Shown here: positions 22,701-34,158 of the stretch, one piece after another | Position numbering within the stretch: the first letter of the stretch is position 1 | Layout of the letters: the number at the start of each line of letters is the position of its first letter | Notes under the pieces: model-generated | The model's database searches: none | The model's input: the letters and a program-made list of their open reading frames with translations, nothing else | Told to the model about the DNA's origin: nothing | From: Nyssa sinensis | Taxonomy: Eukaryota; Streptophyta; Magnoliopsida; Cornales; Nyssaceae | Length of the DNA: 64,000 nucleotides | Assembly (NCBI GenBank): GCA_008638375.1 | Contig: CM018035.1 | Location: forward strand, 547,501-611,500 | Direction of reading: 5' to 3' | Program-made: the position numbers and the translations under genes

Positions 22701-24440
22701 CCTGCTCAGTTTAATGAAGGTGGACTTTGGCCACTATATGTTAGATATGTTATATTGCACTGAGGTTTTCATTACCCACTGTATGTTAGATATATTGTAT
22801 TGCACTGACACATAATATTGCAGTCCGACATGATACCTTATTAAAAAATATCTAAAATATGCAGGACAAGAATGGTGGTTGGTGTTGGATCCAAAAATAT
22901 TGCGGATAGTTTTCTCCAGGTAATTGAGCAGCAAGGTTGGCAGGGGCTATGGGCTGGTAACACAGTCAACATGCTCCGTATTATCCCTACGCAGGCAATT
23001 GAGCTTGGAACATTTGAATGTGTCAAGCGAGAAATGGCATCAGCGCAGGAGAAATGGGATCAGGCTGAATGTCCGAAGGTTCAAATTGGTCATTTCAGTC
23101 TGAACTTTTCTCTCTCCTGGCTTTCTCCAGTTGCTGTGGCTGGTGCAGCTGCTGGAGTCGTAAGTACACTTGCATGCCACCCACTTGAAGTCTTAAAGGT
23201 ATTGGCTTTGTGAACTATTAGAGGAAAAATAAATATTTGTTAGGATCTTGTCAAAACCTTATTTTGTGTTTTTGGAAGTCTTATTCTTTTGTTAATTTGT
23301 TACTATCTCCTACTTTTATTTACTCTCTTATTTTTTTTTTTAATTTACTATTTACATTGTTTGTCTTAGAAATTTGGAATATAGTTTATATGTGCACTTG
23401 TCTCATGATCATAACTTGTATCTCCTGTATGGTTCTATAGTTAGATTATCTTCACAATGTCAGGTAACATTAGAGTTTCTAGCTATTAGTGCATGTTATT
23501 TCTGCACTGAAAGCCAAATGTTTTCTTGCTAATTTCTTACAGGACCGGTTGACTATAAGTCCTGAGGTTTACCCTACTATAAGCATTGCAGTTAGCAAGA
23601 TTTACAAGGCTGGTGGCTTGGGAGCTTTCTATGCTGGAATTTCACCTACATTGATTGGCATGCTCCCATACAGCACGTGTTTCTATTTCATGTATGAGAC
23701 AATGAAGAATTCTTACTGCGTAGCAAAGAAGAAGAAGTCTTTAAACCAAGCAGAGCTGCTTCTATTTGGAGCTTTCTCAGGTATAAAGTTTGCCCTTTGA
23801 TTCTGTTGGTTTGTATGAAGGATGAAAATTCTGTGGGTTTGCTTTGATTAGATTATAAGAAGCTCCTTCACTTCATATTCACAAGATATGTGGTTCCCCG
23901 TTATTTATTTTTTTAAAAGCTGAGTTTCAAAATCTCTCTCTCTTCCATTAATGCGCTATATTGGCTCTAGCAACTAAGTTTTAAAATCTTACGAATTCTT
24001 TCTGAATACTAGTCTGAAAATAGAGAGGAAGGGGAAAAAGGAAGGTTTTTTTTTTTTTTGGAAAAGGGGGGGGGGGGGGGGGGGGAGATTCATATGGTGG
24101 ATGTTAATTAGCACAAATCTTAAAATCTGTAGTAGATTTGATTAAAATCCTGCCTTTTACTAAGTGGATTTTACTTTTTGCATGACCAGGTTTTACAGCT
24201 AGCACAATTAGTTTTCCGTTGGAGGTGGCCAGAAAACGGCTGATGGTGGGAACCCTGCAAGGTAGGTGCCCACCGCACATGGCAGCAGCTCTTTCAGAAA
24301 TCATTAGGGAGGAGGGTTTGATGGGGCTCTATAGGGGTTGGGGAGCAAGCTGTTTAAAAGTCATGCCCTCCTCCGGCATCACCTGGATGTTTTATGAAGC
24401 TTGGAAAGATATATTGCTCCTTGAGAGACGCCACCTATAA
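19788..24440 (+). CDS. BTL1: Mitochondrial carrier, adenine nucleotide transporter BTL1-like
   Basis: Five coding exons with GT-AG introns: to 19935, 20928-21022, 22865-23198, 23543-23780, 24190-24440. Phases join correctly. The product is a mitochondrial carrier family protein of about 334 residues or more, with three P-x-[DE]-x-x-[KR] signatures: PLETIR (exons 2/3), PLEVLK (exons 3/4), PLEVAR (exon 5). Blocks such as G-W-Q-G-L-W-A-G-N and L-Y-R-G-W-G-A-S-C-L-K-V-M-P-S-S-G-I match the plant BT1-like 1 subgroup, annotated as probable mitochondrial adenine nucleotide transporters. Start problem: the ATG at 19788 (MAMESESQKKSYCVLGD) meets TGA at 19869, whereas the frame that joins exon 2 is +1 and opens at the ATG at 19849 (MMIPKELEVEKD). 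Homologues appear to read through both parts, so a 1-bp insertion near 19833-19842 is likely. Intron 2 holds a LINE fragment. Confidence 0.9.
20285..20420 (+). repeat. tRNA-derived SINE-like segment in carrier intron 1
   Basis: B-box-like GGTTCAAGTCTCGG (about 20328-20341) is followed by ACGCTTGCGGGGTAAGGG, TGTACATTTGACC and GACGACAGTCTTGTGCC. I recognise this string from plant tRNA-derived SINEs. The 5' A box is unclear. Confidence 0.4.
22200..22660 (+). mobile_element. LINE (L1) 3' fragment in carrier intron 2
   Basis: Plus-strand translation gives L-F-G-F-H-W-G-M-P, L-L-S-W-R-G, W-R-M-A-P-I-Y-L-I-W-C-I-W-R, then a stop and N-R-R-A-F-D-G-D-E, the tail of plant L1 ORF2. The 3' end, about CTTTACTTATCC near 22650-22670, resembles that of the other L1 copies in this window. 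Confidence 0.65.
22730..22812 (+). repeat. 47-bp tandem duplication in carrier intron 2
   Basis: Two diverged copies of TATGTTAGATATGTTATATTGCACTGA-like sequence (22736-22762 and 22783-22809), about 50 bp upstream of the exon 3 acceptor. Confidence 0.6.
24066..24085. repeat. Poly-G tract, 20 G, carrier intron 4
   Basis: 20 uninterrupted G on the transcribed-sense strand, about 105 bp before the exon 5 acceptor. Confidence 0.95.
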
Positions 24441-24585
24441 CAGTCATTGCAAAATCTTGGTTACCATGATTCAGCCTTTGTTCGAGAACATATGCTTTCT
24501 TTGGTGCTAATTATAAGATGAATTTCAATGTTGGTGTCTCATTTGATTTGTACCAACAGATTTTCTTAACAAAGAAAAAAGGGGA

Positions 24586-24608
24586 GGGGGGGGGGGGGGG
24601 GGGGGGGG
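24586..24608. repeat. Poly-G tract, 23 G, carrier 3' flank
   Basis: The longest G run in the window, preceded by AAAAAAGGGGA, about 145 bp after the carrier stop codon, so it probably lies in or near its 3' UTR. Confidence 0.95.
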
Positions 24609-24619
24609 CTTGTTTCTTA

Positions 24620-25660
24620 ACACAGCATATTAAAAGTCTTTCTGGGACCCAAGTTTCTAATCAATTAACTCTTCGGTCTTTATTATCAAGCTCTAACTTA
24701 GTTGATATTTACTTTACTCTTTGATCTGAGATCACGCAATGTAGCAACTTATTTTGCAAACTCATGTGAATGTCACATGTAAGACACGGGTGGAAATGTA
24801 AAGGCGTGGGTCACATGTAAGATATGCCTCTGTATTTATATCCACTTTAATCTGTGCAAGTACGCGAGTGGGGGGATAAGCTTATCCTGTTACCCACGAC
24901 ATTTTCAAGGGAGTGTATTTGAAATGATAGGAGTTTTATTGATGTTTGATAGTTTGGTTGAGAATGCTTATTGTGCAAACTCAGCCTAGCTTTGCTATTT
25001 TCAACCCCACTAGTAATGCTTTTTGGTTGATGTTGCCATTGGGATTTCTGAGCAAAAAAATCTAATGCTGTGTAGTATTTGATGCTTTGTTTATTTATTT
25101 TTTGAAATAAGTGAAAAAACAAATTTGACCTGGAAACAACCTTGACCACAGTTAAGTCGCGATAAACATTGGCCTATCGTTTATTCAAATAGTGGATTAT
25201 GAACACTCCAATGGCCTATTGTTCATTCAAACAATGAATATAAATGACTCGGGAGAGGTTGGGGGGGATTAGTAGGAACAGACAATGACCACCACTACTA
25301 GAAATAGGTTTACAACAGAATACAATACAGAGGTTTTTAACAGAAATTTAACCTACTCAAGGACACAAGGGGGTACTGGTTTATGTAGCAGCTCACTTCT
25401 CAAATTCCTTAATAGTCACAAAATCATGTCATGTAATGCTTCTCTGCAGAAACTGAGTGGTTCTTTAAATGTTCAACAAGGATGCATGGATCGACACAGA
25501 TTCAAGCAATGGAGGCAGTAATGCATAAGCTAATGTTCGTTTTATATCTCAATTTATTCAATGAAATATTGCATCTTCGTGAAGAAACAAGGAGGAGCTG
25601 AACTATACAAGCAGCCAGAGTCGAAGATGATATAATTTGCAATATATGCCAATCGACAGT
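24620..25660. other. Convergent intergenic region between carrier and reticulon
   Basis: No gene is seen. Two diverged copies of a GGCCTATYGTTYATTCAAA motif occur at about 25171-25230. The region should hold the 3' ends of two convergent transcripts. Confidence 0.5.
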
Positions 25661-25666
25661 GTGTAA

Positions 25667-28600
25667 CTACATGTTATCTGGCACTCCATTTGTGCATTCT
25701 CTTCTCCATAAGAACCATGACAAACATGCACTGATCAATTGTGAGCTCTCCGCAAACATGTATAGACAAAATAAGCACAATCCTGTTTCATCAAGAACAC
25801 TCCAAGATAAGTAACAAACTGAACAAATGCTGAACTTTTATCGTGAAACGAGATTCATCTAACCAATTCCATACAGCTTGGATAAACCTCAAGTATATTG
25901 AACGTCTACTATGACTACTGTCAAGTTTGTAGGGTGAAAGTATGTAGGATTAAGAAAAATATAATGAATATGAACTGCAAACCAGCCTACCTTACCAAGG
26001 TGGCATAGACGTGGATAAAGAACACCAGGACATCATGACATGGTTACAATGGTATAACAAATCTTGAAAGAGTAGGATAGAGACAACGAGAACACGACAA
26101 TATATGAGTATATATTTTTGTATAACCACCAAGCATTAACTCAAGTTGCATCTCCACCTCTCAACGAGGAGGTGGAGGGTTCAAGTTCTAATTGGGACAA
26201 ATAGGAGTTTATGTATCAAAAGAAAAAAAGTAGACAAGTATATAATGTTGATTAATTTTCTAAAATTTTGTATTAATAATTGTATAATGTACAAGACAAA
26301 GCTCAGTTCAACAAATATTATATACGTAATTATATCATTTATACCACCATTGCTAATTTGCTACTCTCCTTTTACATATGCATGTGTATTTTTATTTTAC
26401 AATTTACAACCATTTTCTATATTAAAAAATGTCTATGGATGCTTGATTAGTGCACACCCACTAATCCCACCAACCTGGCACAAACATGAACATGGGGTAC
26501 CAACAAATCAAAACATGAATATACTGAAATGGGAAACCCTAAAATAAGTAGGATAGGGATGGCAAGAACATGACAATATATGAAAATATATTTTTGTATA
26601 CATATATTACATAAAGAAAACTGGGGATGTTGGCTAAGACGGGTTTTGGGTACAAGTGGAGGAAGTGGATCCAGATGTGCATTTCCACCGTTTCTTTCTC
26701 AGTTCTCGTCAACGGATCCCCCGCAGGCTTCTTCCTGTTCGTCTAGAGGATTGAGACAAGGGAATTCCCTTTCCCCCTTTCTCTTTGTGATTGTTACGGA
26801 GGCTTTGAGCTGCTTCATGAGCCGGGCTGAGGAGGTTGGTCTTATCAAAGGTTTTCAAGCAGGGGCAAGAAGGGGTGAAAGCACTGTCATTTCCCACATT
26901 TTATTTGCTGATGATACCATTATCTTTTGTGACCCCACATTGCGCCAGCTTCGCTTTATTCGATGCATTCTTATGTGTTTCGAAGCTGTGTCAGGTCTAA
27001 GGATCAATCTGGCTAAGAGCTGCATTTATCCGGTTGAGGCGATTCAGGGGCTGGATCTTCTAGCCAGCACTTTGGGCTGTAAAGTGGGATGCTTTCCCTC
27101 ATCTTACTTAGTTCTTCCGTTGGGAGCTAGAGCGCGTTCCATTGGGGTGTGGGATCCGGTGGTTGAGAGGTTTCAAAGCAAGCTTTCAAGCTGGAAAGGC
27201 CAGCTTCTCTCTAAAGGAGGCAGGCTAACTCTTATTAAAAGCTCTCTGGCCAATCTCCCCACCTATTTCATGTCCTTCTTCCCGATTCCAAAAATAGGGA
27301 GCAGAAGATTGGAGAAGATCCAAAGGGACTTTCTTTGAGGCCACAAGGAAGATTGCAGAAAAATTCATCTTGTGGCGTGGAATAAATAAAGAAGCCTCAG
27401 TCTCTAGGGGGCTTAGGGGTGAAGGATTTGAGAATCTTCAATACAACTCTTTTAGGTAAATGGTTATGCAAGTTTGGTGACAGCGACAAGGATCTTTGGA
27501 AAGAAATCATTGTGTCTAAGTATGGGTGTGATAGTGGGGGTTGGTGCTCGGGCAGCGCTGAGGGGCCGATGGGTTGTGGGCTATGGGGCTACATCAGAAG
27601 AGAGTGGAGACCTTTTAAGGATAAATGTAAGTTTGTCATAAGTAAGGGTGATTGGGTGAAATTTTGGGATGACGTGTGGAGTGGGGTTATGCCTCTGAAG
27701 ATGAAGTTCCTCAGACTACACAGCTTAGCTACCAACAAGTCAGCATGGGTTAGAGAGTATGTGGTAAGCACAGGGAATTCGCTTGTTTGGTCTCCTTCTT
27801 TAGAAGAGATTTATTTGATTGAGAACTTGAAGAGGTGGGTTCCTTTCTTAGTCACATCAACAATTTTCGGGTAGTGGAAGGAAGAGAAGATCAGAGAATA
27901 TGGCTTCCGGATAAGTCTTCCTTTTTTGTGAGCTCTTTCTACAAGAGTTTCTTCGCTTCTGAAAGCAATCCCTTCCCTTGGAAGCTCATTTGGCATTCAA
28001 AAACCCCCCCTAAAGTCTCTTTCTTCGCTTGGGAAGCTTCTTGGAAAGCCATTTTAACCGCGGAAAACATGATGAAGAGAGGTTTCCTAATGGCTAGTAG
28101 ATGTTATTTTTGTAAGAATGACGAAAAGAGAGTGGATCATGCTCTCATGCACTGTCATGTTCCCTGGAGTTGCTAGAACTTTGTTCTTTCCATGTTTGGA
28201 TTCACATGGGTCATGACAGCGACCGTCAAAGCCCTTTTGTTAGCTTGGGAATGGTGCATTCTTCCAAAAGAAACTAAGAGAATTTAGAGATTAGCCCCCG
28301 TCTGCCTGTTGTGGTGCCTTTGAAAAAAAAGAAACAATCGTGTCTTTGAAGACCGGGAGCTGCCTACTCCCTATCTTAAAGACGCCTTTTTGTGTTCATT
28401 ATTTTTTTGGGCCAAAGAGGCTCTTCCTGTAAACCTTTCTTCCTTTATTGACTTTTTAGGGTCTTTAAGGCCGTTGTAATTCTTCTTGGGGTTTTTGCCC
28501 TTTTGCCCCGCTTGGGTTTTTTTATATACTCCTTATTTATCAAAAAAAAAAAAACTTTCATTATTTTTCAAACATTCTGAAATTTTCAATTGTATAATGG

Positions 28601-31600
28601 AGAAGATGAAGCTTGAAAAATATCACATGCATAATTATATAATTTATTCTATTGTTGCTACCCTCTTATTTTATATATATATATATATATTACCTTTAAA
28701 ATTAATCTATTTTCTATATTAAAAAGTGTCCTTTGCATGCATGACTAGTAGCCGCCAAGTGTAGAGTATCAAATTTTCTTTTGAGGGAAAAAAAGTTAGA
28801 AACTATTTATGGACACATACATGAAGTGTCAAACATGGTTCTAAACACAATTATCATAACCGAACCAAACAATGAACCGGTGAAGATGTCGGTTCATGGT
28901 TCACTGGTTCAACCTGCTTTATAATTAATATATTTTAAAATATATTGTATTAGCTAGTAATTGCTTTTCTTAAATATATATTAAATTTGGTATAAAAATT
29001 AACAAAATAAGGCATTGACCAATTGATAAGAAAGAGACTTATCAACTAAAGGTTATGATTTCAAGTCTTCAAACCATCTCTCTTTTTTTTTTTTTTTTTT
29101 TTAATATAGTAACATATAAAGCATTTGAGAGCAATGAAATCTCAACCATTGAATATTGCAACATGGCAACAACATTTAATGCTCTTGAGAGCAATGAAAT
29201 GCTGAACTGTTGTGTGCATAAGGCAATAAATGCTTCATCATGAAAAATGAACCATCAGCTGCTCTAGTATTCCCCAACACGTGCAATAAATGCAACACCA
29301 GGGGTGGCTTTATCTGGTTCAATCAGTTGTGGTTCATTCGGCTCATGCGAAAATCGGCCGGTTTAGTACGGTTCACACCCGTTTGATCCAGTTCTATGGC
29401 AAAAACAATCCAAACAAAATACCAAACCGGCCGGAGGTCCAGTTCTGATAACTATGGTTCTAGAAGTGTCCAAGAAAATGTGAATTTCCTGCACATGGAC
29501 ACAGATACTCCGTAGAAGTGTCTGTGCTACTCAGGACCCCATCCTACATAAGAAAGATTTTATACACTTTCAACAGAAAATTTGAATAAGTTTGCAATTT
29601 TGACAATTTTGAATACAGAACAAGCTGAGACTGTCAATTAGTGACAATGAAGAGCGCTAAGACCATCTCCTTGCAACCCTAGTTCCATGTTTGCTTTGAG
29701 AATTGTAAAATCAAAAATGCAAATGACGAATCCTAGATATAGGAGTTTCTCGCACATGAAGAAATAAAAAAGAGACAAAAATATAGACCTGTTTATAGGA
29801 CATGATGCACCAGTCTGAATGCAAACAATTCAATGGCCACAATGCTTTAACCAAAAATTGAAAGCAACAATAGCAGAAACAGAAGAGAAGATGTAAATGG
29901 CCACATACCAGCATAAGCAAGGCTAGCACCTGAGACCAATCTTCCCAAAGCTGATAGCATGTAAAGACTGACCACAACCTGTCAAGGAAGACAAATATAA
30001 AATATTCTGGTCAAGTTCTTCATTGCTTTCTACAGTGAGGTGGTTCACAACAACATTTAAAAAAAGTCAATACAACAAGATTTTAGCAGCAGAGCCATAT
30101 CTGGTTCTTCAAAACAGCACCAATTTACTGCTGTTTCTTACTTTGTCAGTTAAAGGGCCAAAAGTTTGAGGACTTTCTATCAGTAACATATATTTCTCAG
30201 TTTACTTGAAAACAGATAAACTGTCACTATGTGGTCCAGATCAGAAGATTGGGGACATAGGCACATATCCAAGCCGGGCTAAGATTCCATTTGAAGTAAC
30301 GTAATAGGATTTGATGTTGCACCATCTTAAACTCTTCTTGTGTTATGTGTGGACTGAATCAGAAGATTGGGGACAAAGCCACATATCCATTCACTCTTGT
30401 GCTCATTGACAATCCTTTTTCATCCAACTAGCTCCCAGAGACCCCTGGAGTTGGGGTTGCTCACTTCCTACTCCACTGACAGCACAGCTCCTAAAGCTCA
30501 AAACTAGCAGAACAAATTCACCTCTGGTTTTTTTTAATTAAGATGATAGAAAAGAGGACTACCTGACAAACTAGATTGGAACAAAGTACTAACACACACC
30601 CCCCCCCCCCCCCCCCAAAAAAGAAAAAAAAAAAAAGGCCACAACAAAAAAGAATGCATTGAAAGAAAAGGAAGAAAACCTTTTGCAAAGATGGACACGT
30701 AGCAATTGTCATTAACATACGCACTGGGGTTCTATATATCTCCCATGCTAGTTCCTCATAATGTCCACCAACAGTCTCCTAATACTATGAGAAGGATTTC
30801 CTACGTCGCTTCAATTTCTAAATTAATTTTCTTCTGACGAGGATGGATCACCTTCATGTGAAACAAGCATACAAGTAGGTGAGGGAAAGGCCAAGCAGAG
30901 TAATAAAGAGTAAAAAAAGCAACAAAAGGCATATGACAATAGAAAAGTTGCATTAGAAGCAATGGTGTGCCATGTAAGTGTCTTAAAGTAAAACAAAACG
31001 CATATGATAATAGAAAAGTTGCATTAGAAGCAATGGTGTGCCATGTAAGTGTCTCAAAGTAAACCAAAAGAGCATTAAGTGGAATTCAAATTTCTCCATT
31101 ACATCCTTATGCACAAACACATACATACTCAACTCAAATGACATAACTTGACAAGCTTGGAAAACAAGTAAGACAGGGACATGCCAGGCATAGAAAAAGA
31201 ACAAAAAAGCAACATGTAGCATATGGTAATAGAAAAGATGCATTAGAAGTAATGGCTCGCAGTTTAAAGTAAAAACAACAGAGCATTAGAATGAACCCAA
31301 GTTTCTCCACTGGATTGGGGCCACTTCAAGATAGTTCTGACTTCTAATTTTCAATTCCCAGAACTTGAGTACCAATTTAAGACGAGACAATAATCATGTT
31401 ACTAGAGGTCATAAAATGTCTTCCTAAAAGAATAAAAATAATTAAAGAAATAAGATGACTCACTCTCATTCCTTGTGATTATGCAGAAGAATTATCTTGA
31501 AAGTAAATTAAAGTAGTCCTGCTCAAGTGAAGTACTACCTTAAGAAACAACCTCTTGTCATGCCCAGTTGCCGCAACCCTTAAAACAGACTCAGCTGCGC

Positions 31601-32539
31601 CTATGGTATTAGCCAAGCAAGCAAAAAAACTGTTAGCAGCATCTTGAGAGATCTGCCATTCAAGGGGATCCACAGGCACCCTGTAAAAAATAACATGCAT
31701 CACGATAAAAAAAAATAAAAAAAAGTATGTTTTGCAAGAAAGTTTATTAAGAATGTAGCCACACACTTATACATAAATAAATACATACATAAGTACATAT
31801 AAGCATGTGCATGTGTACCATTATAGAGAAACGAAACCCTGATCACTACCCCTCCCTTTAGATGCCATTTCAGCACTTGTACTACTGTTCTACAATATCT
31901 TTGTTCGTAGGGAAAAAAACATGTAAAGGTTAAAGAATTATCATATTTTAATGTCAACACTGGACAGCATCTAGACTATGCGAAAATCAATAATAATAAA
32001 ATGAAATACCCATTTTGTTATTCTGATATAGATCAAAAACTCAAGTTCTATCACAATTGTTCCACAAAGGCCTAAACCCTTGGACATTAACCAGAAAAAA
32101 ACTGCAAACCCTAGCTCTCTCTCTCTCTAAATCCCCATTCCCGCTTCACTTGCCCTTCTGGGGCCTTAAACCTTGGTCAGCCCTCTGAGAATGAGCAGGT
32201 AATGCCACTGGACCACGGTGGCACAGCCTGTTTCGGCACAAACCCTAGCTCTCTAGTTGCTGAAAAAAGGTGTATTTTTTTGTGTCATCTGGAATCTGAG
32301 AAAATTAAGCCTCCATTCAATCAAAACTGACCGTACTATACGTATTTGGTTTAAATATCTTCATTTCTATAAAATAAAAGCAGCAAATTCATAAGACACG
32401 TAAGACTTTCTTCCTCCCCCCAGCACCCTGATCATGAAAACTGGGAAAACAAGAGAAATTACCCAAGAAGCTAACTTTCAAATTCTTAAAATTGTAAAAT
32501 CTGAGGATAAAAAACTAACTGGGCGCACAAATATCTATA

Positions 32540-32626
<87 letters not shown>

Positions 32627-32813
32627 ACGAAATGTTCATCTGGCGGAAGAGCAAGCCCAGAATGGCAAGGGAGCAGAGAAGGACGATGAAGACATCGGAG
32701 ACGAGAGAAAGAAGGCTAGAATCTCGGTAGGCGCAGTGGTAGTATACAAGGGTTCCACATATCATCACTATGAACGGCTTCCCGACTTCTCTCCTAGAGT
32801 TGCTGTCCCTCAT
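25667..32813 (-). CDS. Reticulon-like ER membrane protein, small (RTNLB23-type)
   Basis: Four exons on the minus strand: 32813-32629, 31680-31539, 29978-29909, 25782-25667. Phases (2, 0, 1) match and the total is 513 nt, 170 residues, with no frameshift. Exon 1 encodes [14 protein letters not shown], the hydrophobic segment [10 protein letters not shown] and a second hydrophobic stretch. Exon 2 has [12 protein letters not shown] and the reticulon block [20 protein letters not shown]. Exon 3 gives [17 protein letters not shown], and exon 4 [11 protein letters not shown]. These are the two hairpin halves of a reticulon domain, which in plants shapes tubular ER. The last exon lies 4.1 kb beyond exon 3 because intron 3 carries a LINE, a SINE-like segment and a TIR element. 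The exact subfamily number is from memory. Confidence 0.85.
26125..26230 (+). repeat. SINE-like segment in reticulon intron 3
   Basis: A-box-like TTAACTCAAGTTGC (26136-26149) and B-box-like GGGTTCAAGTTCT (26178-26190) are followed by an A-rich tail (26217-26229). The spacing fits a tRNA-derived SINE. Confidence 0.45.
26237..28760. repeat. Diverged direct repeat pair flanking the LINE
   Basis: About 26240-26455 and 28553-28755 are diverged copies of one AT-rich unit. Both have AATTGTATAATG, then ATAATTATAT-like sequence, then TTCTATATTAAAAARTGTC and a GGATGCTTGATTAG / GCATGCATGACTAG end. A second pair, GTAGGATAG ... ACAATATATG ... ATATATTTTTGTATA, occurs at about 26072-26125 and 26549-26600. 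The cluster therefore grew by duplication as well as by the LINE insertion. Confidence 0.5.
26615..28552 (+). mobile_element. 5'-truncated L1 LINE in reticulon intron 3
   Basis: The plus strand encodes the RT core and C-terminus of plant L1 ORF2 in three or more broken frames. [14 protein letters not shown] and the catalytic H-I-L-F-A-D-D-T are at about 26750-26925. The I-N-L-A-K-S block follows, then [13 protein letters not shown]. The zf-RVT block ([18 protein letters not shown] ... R-C-Y-F-C-K) is at about 27978-28125. It ends in a short poly(A) (28541-28552) after CTTATTTATC. The orientation is antisense to the host gene. The endonuclease half is absent. Confidence 0.85.
28844..29453. mobile_element. 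Non-autonomous TIR element in reticulon intron 3
   Basis: About 610 bp flanked by an exact 9-bp direct repeat ATGGTTCTA (28835-28843, 29454-29462). The left end has AATTATCATAACCGAACC; the right end in inverse gives AGTTATCAGAACTGGACC, a degenerate TIR. The inside is rich in GGTTCA / CCGGTT motifs. A B-box-like string and a T21 tract near 29035-29101 may be a nested SINE. A 9-bp TSD would fit Mutator-like elements, 8 bp a hAT; superfamily uncertain. Confidence 0.5.
30599..30616. repeat. Poly-C tract, 18 C, reticulon intron 2
   Basis: 18 C followed by an A-rich tract; reads as poly-G on the transcribed-sense strand. Confidence 0.95.
30929..31285. repeat. About 71-bp repeat, three copies, reticulon intron 2
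   Basis: Copies at 30929-30998, 31000-31069 and about 31219-31285 share GCATATG...AATAGAAAAG.TGCATTAGAAG.AATGG and an AAAGTAAA...CAA end. The first two are adjacent and nearly identical; the third is more diverged and 150 bp away. Confidence 0.75.
32539..32624. repeat. Compound microsatellite (GT)n(AT)n(AG)n beside a splice donor
   Basis: About (GT)10, (AT)9 and (AG)24 in sequence. On the reticulon transcript strand this becomes a (CT)n tract that starts 3 bases after the exon 1 GTAACT donor (GT at 32628-32627). Confidence 0.9.
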
Positions 32814-32829
32814 CTTAGTTATTCTTTCT

Positions 32830-34150
32830 TCATTCTCTCTCTTTCTCTATTTCTTTCTAGTACGCCCAATCCACGCCGATCGAAGTTATACTTTGAAAAG
32901 TCAAATGCCAAACATTTTTAATTAATTTTTTATTATTATTATAAAGTAATAATTAATTAAAAAACAGGAAGTTTGATGCTTAATACAAGTTCCAAACTTA
33001 AATGAAGTAAGATTTGTTTTTAATTATTAATTATTACACTGTTTAAAAACTATAAAAAAAAAACATAATTAGGGCCAATGAAAATTTATTTTTTAAATTA
33101 TCTGACGCTTAAAATACACTTACTTTTATATAAATTTGAGCTTAAATTAACACTATCTTTGATAAATTTATACTTCTCACTCAACTTTCAAAGTATTAAA
33201 TATTTAATTTTATTTTATTTTAAGACTTAAATTCTATTCAACAACATTGTACTCAATTGATTTGGGATTAAATTTAATTCTATTGTTGTATAAAAAAATA
33301 ATAATAATGTGACATCTTAGTAACATCTTTATCACTTCGAATAAAAGTCTTTGAAATAAAGCCATGTGTCTTAACCTGGTAAATAATAAACAATAAATAA
33401 AAGACTTTTTTTTTTCGAAAAACACATTTAAAATAATATATATATATATGTATGTGTATATATATATATATATATATGTATTCAACAAACAACTAAGTTT
33501 GAGACTACAAGGGGAAAAAATAAATAAATAAAAAGAGTAAAAAACTTGAAAATGAATCAACCATGCATGATCCAAGCTCGAAAGTAATTTTTCCTTACCA
33601 CAAAGAATCAAAGAACTAGTTTAATTTCTCACATCAAAAATTCTCATATTAAATTTAGAACATGCACAGTTTATTATGGTTACCAGGAAAATGAAGGAAA
33701 TAAAACTCTGCTCTCAAGTGTTTAACGAGCATACAAAGTCTGCTGGATATGATAGGTTGGCATCCAGAGCAAAAACTTGGGATTTGAAACCTTACATTTT
33801 GCATAACAAACATACACCAACTCCTAACATCTCTTTTATCCAATTTCAGTAATTCAGTCTTTTGAACTAATTTAGCATGCACATCAGACAATGTCAAATT
33901 CTCAGAAGCAAGCCCTTTTTAAAATAAACTAAATTAACAAGCAACCATGATCTGTTTCCAATACTACACATTCATTATTTCTATACATACATACAGTTTG
34001 AAATATACAATTATTTACCAACTTTGCAACATCAAACTGGAAACTAACAGTAACCACCATGCTGTGCAAATTTTTGGAAAGAATGGTATGGGGTTGCCTA
34101 CGTCATCTTCTTCCATTTTCAGAAACAAAGGTTTGGCAATCCCAAATATT
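32830..34150. other. Region between reticulon 5' end and PUMILIO 3' end
   Basis: No gene is seen. AT-rich DNA with (TA)n at about 33437-33477. It should hold the reticulon promoter and the PUMILIO 3' UTR, both read on the minus strand. Confidence 0.5.
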
Positions 34151-34158
34151 GTTCCTTT

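Noticed and set aside
22734..23026. Minus-strand open frames opposite 22734-23026
   Set aside because: They are antisense shadows of carrier exon 3 and the repeat just upstream.
32090..32240. tRNA-like string near GAGCAGGTAATGCC / GACCACGGTGG
   Set aside because: No B box at the right distance and no stem pairing that I could build.
32434..32921. Two overlapping plus-strand open frames over 32434-32921
   Set aside because: They read through the GT/AT/AG microsatellite ([12 protein letters not shown] runs) and lie antisense to reticulon exon 1.
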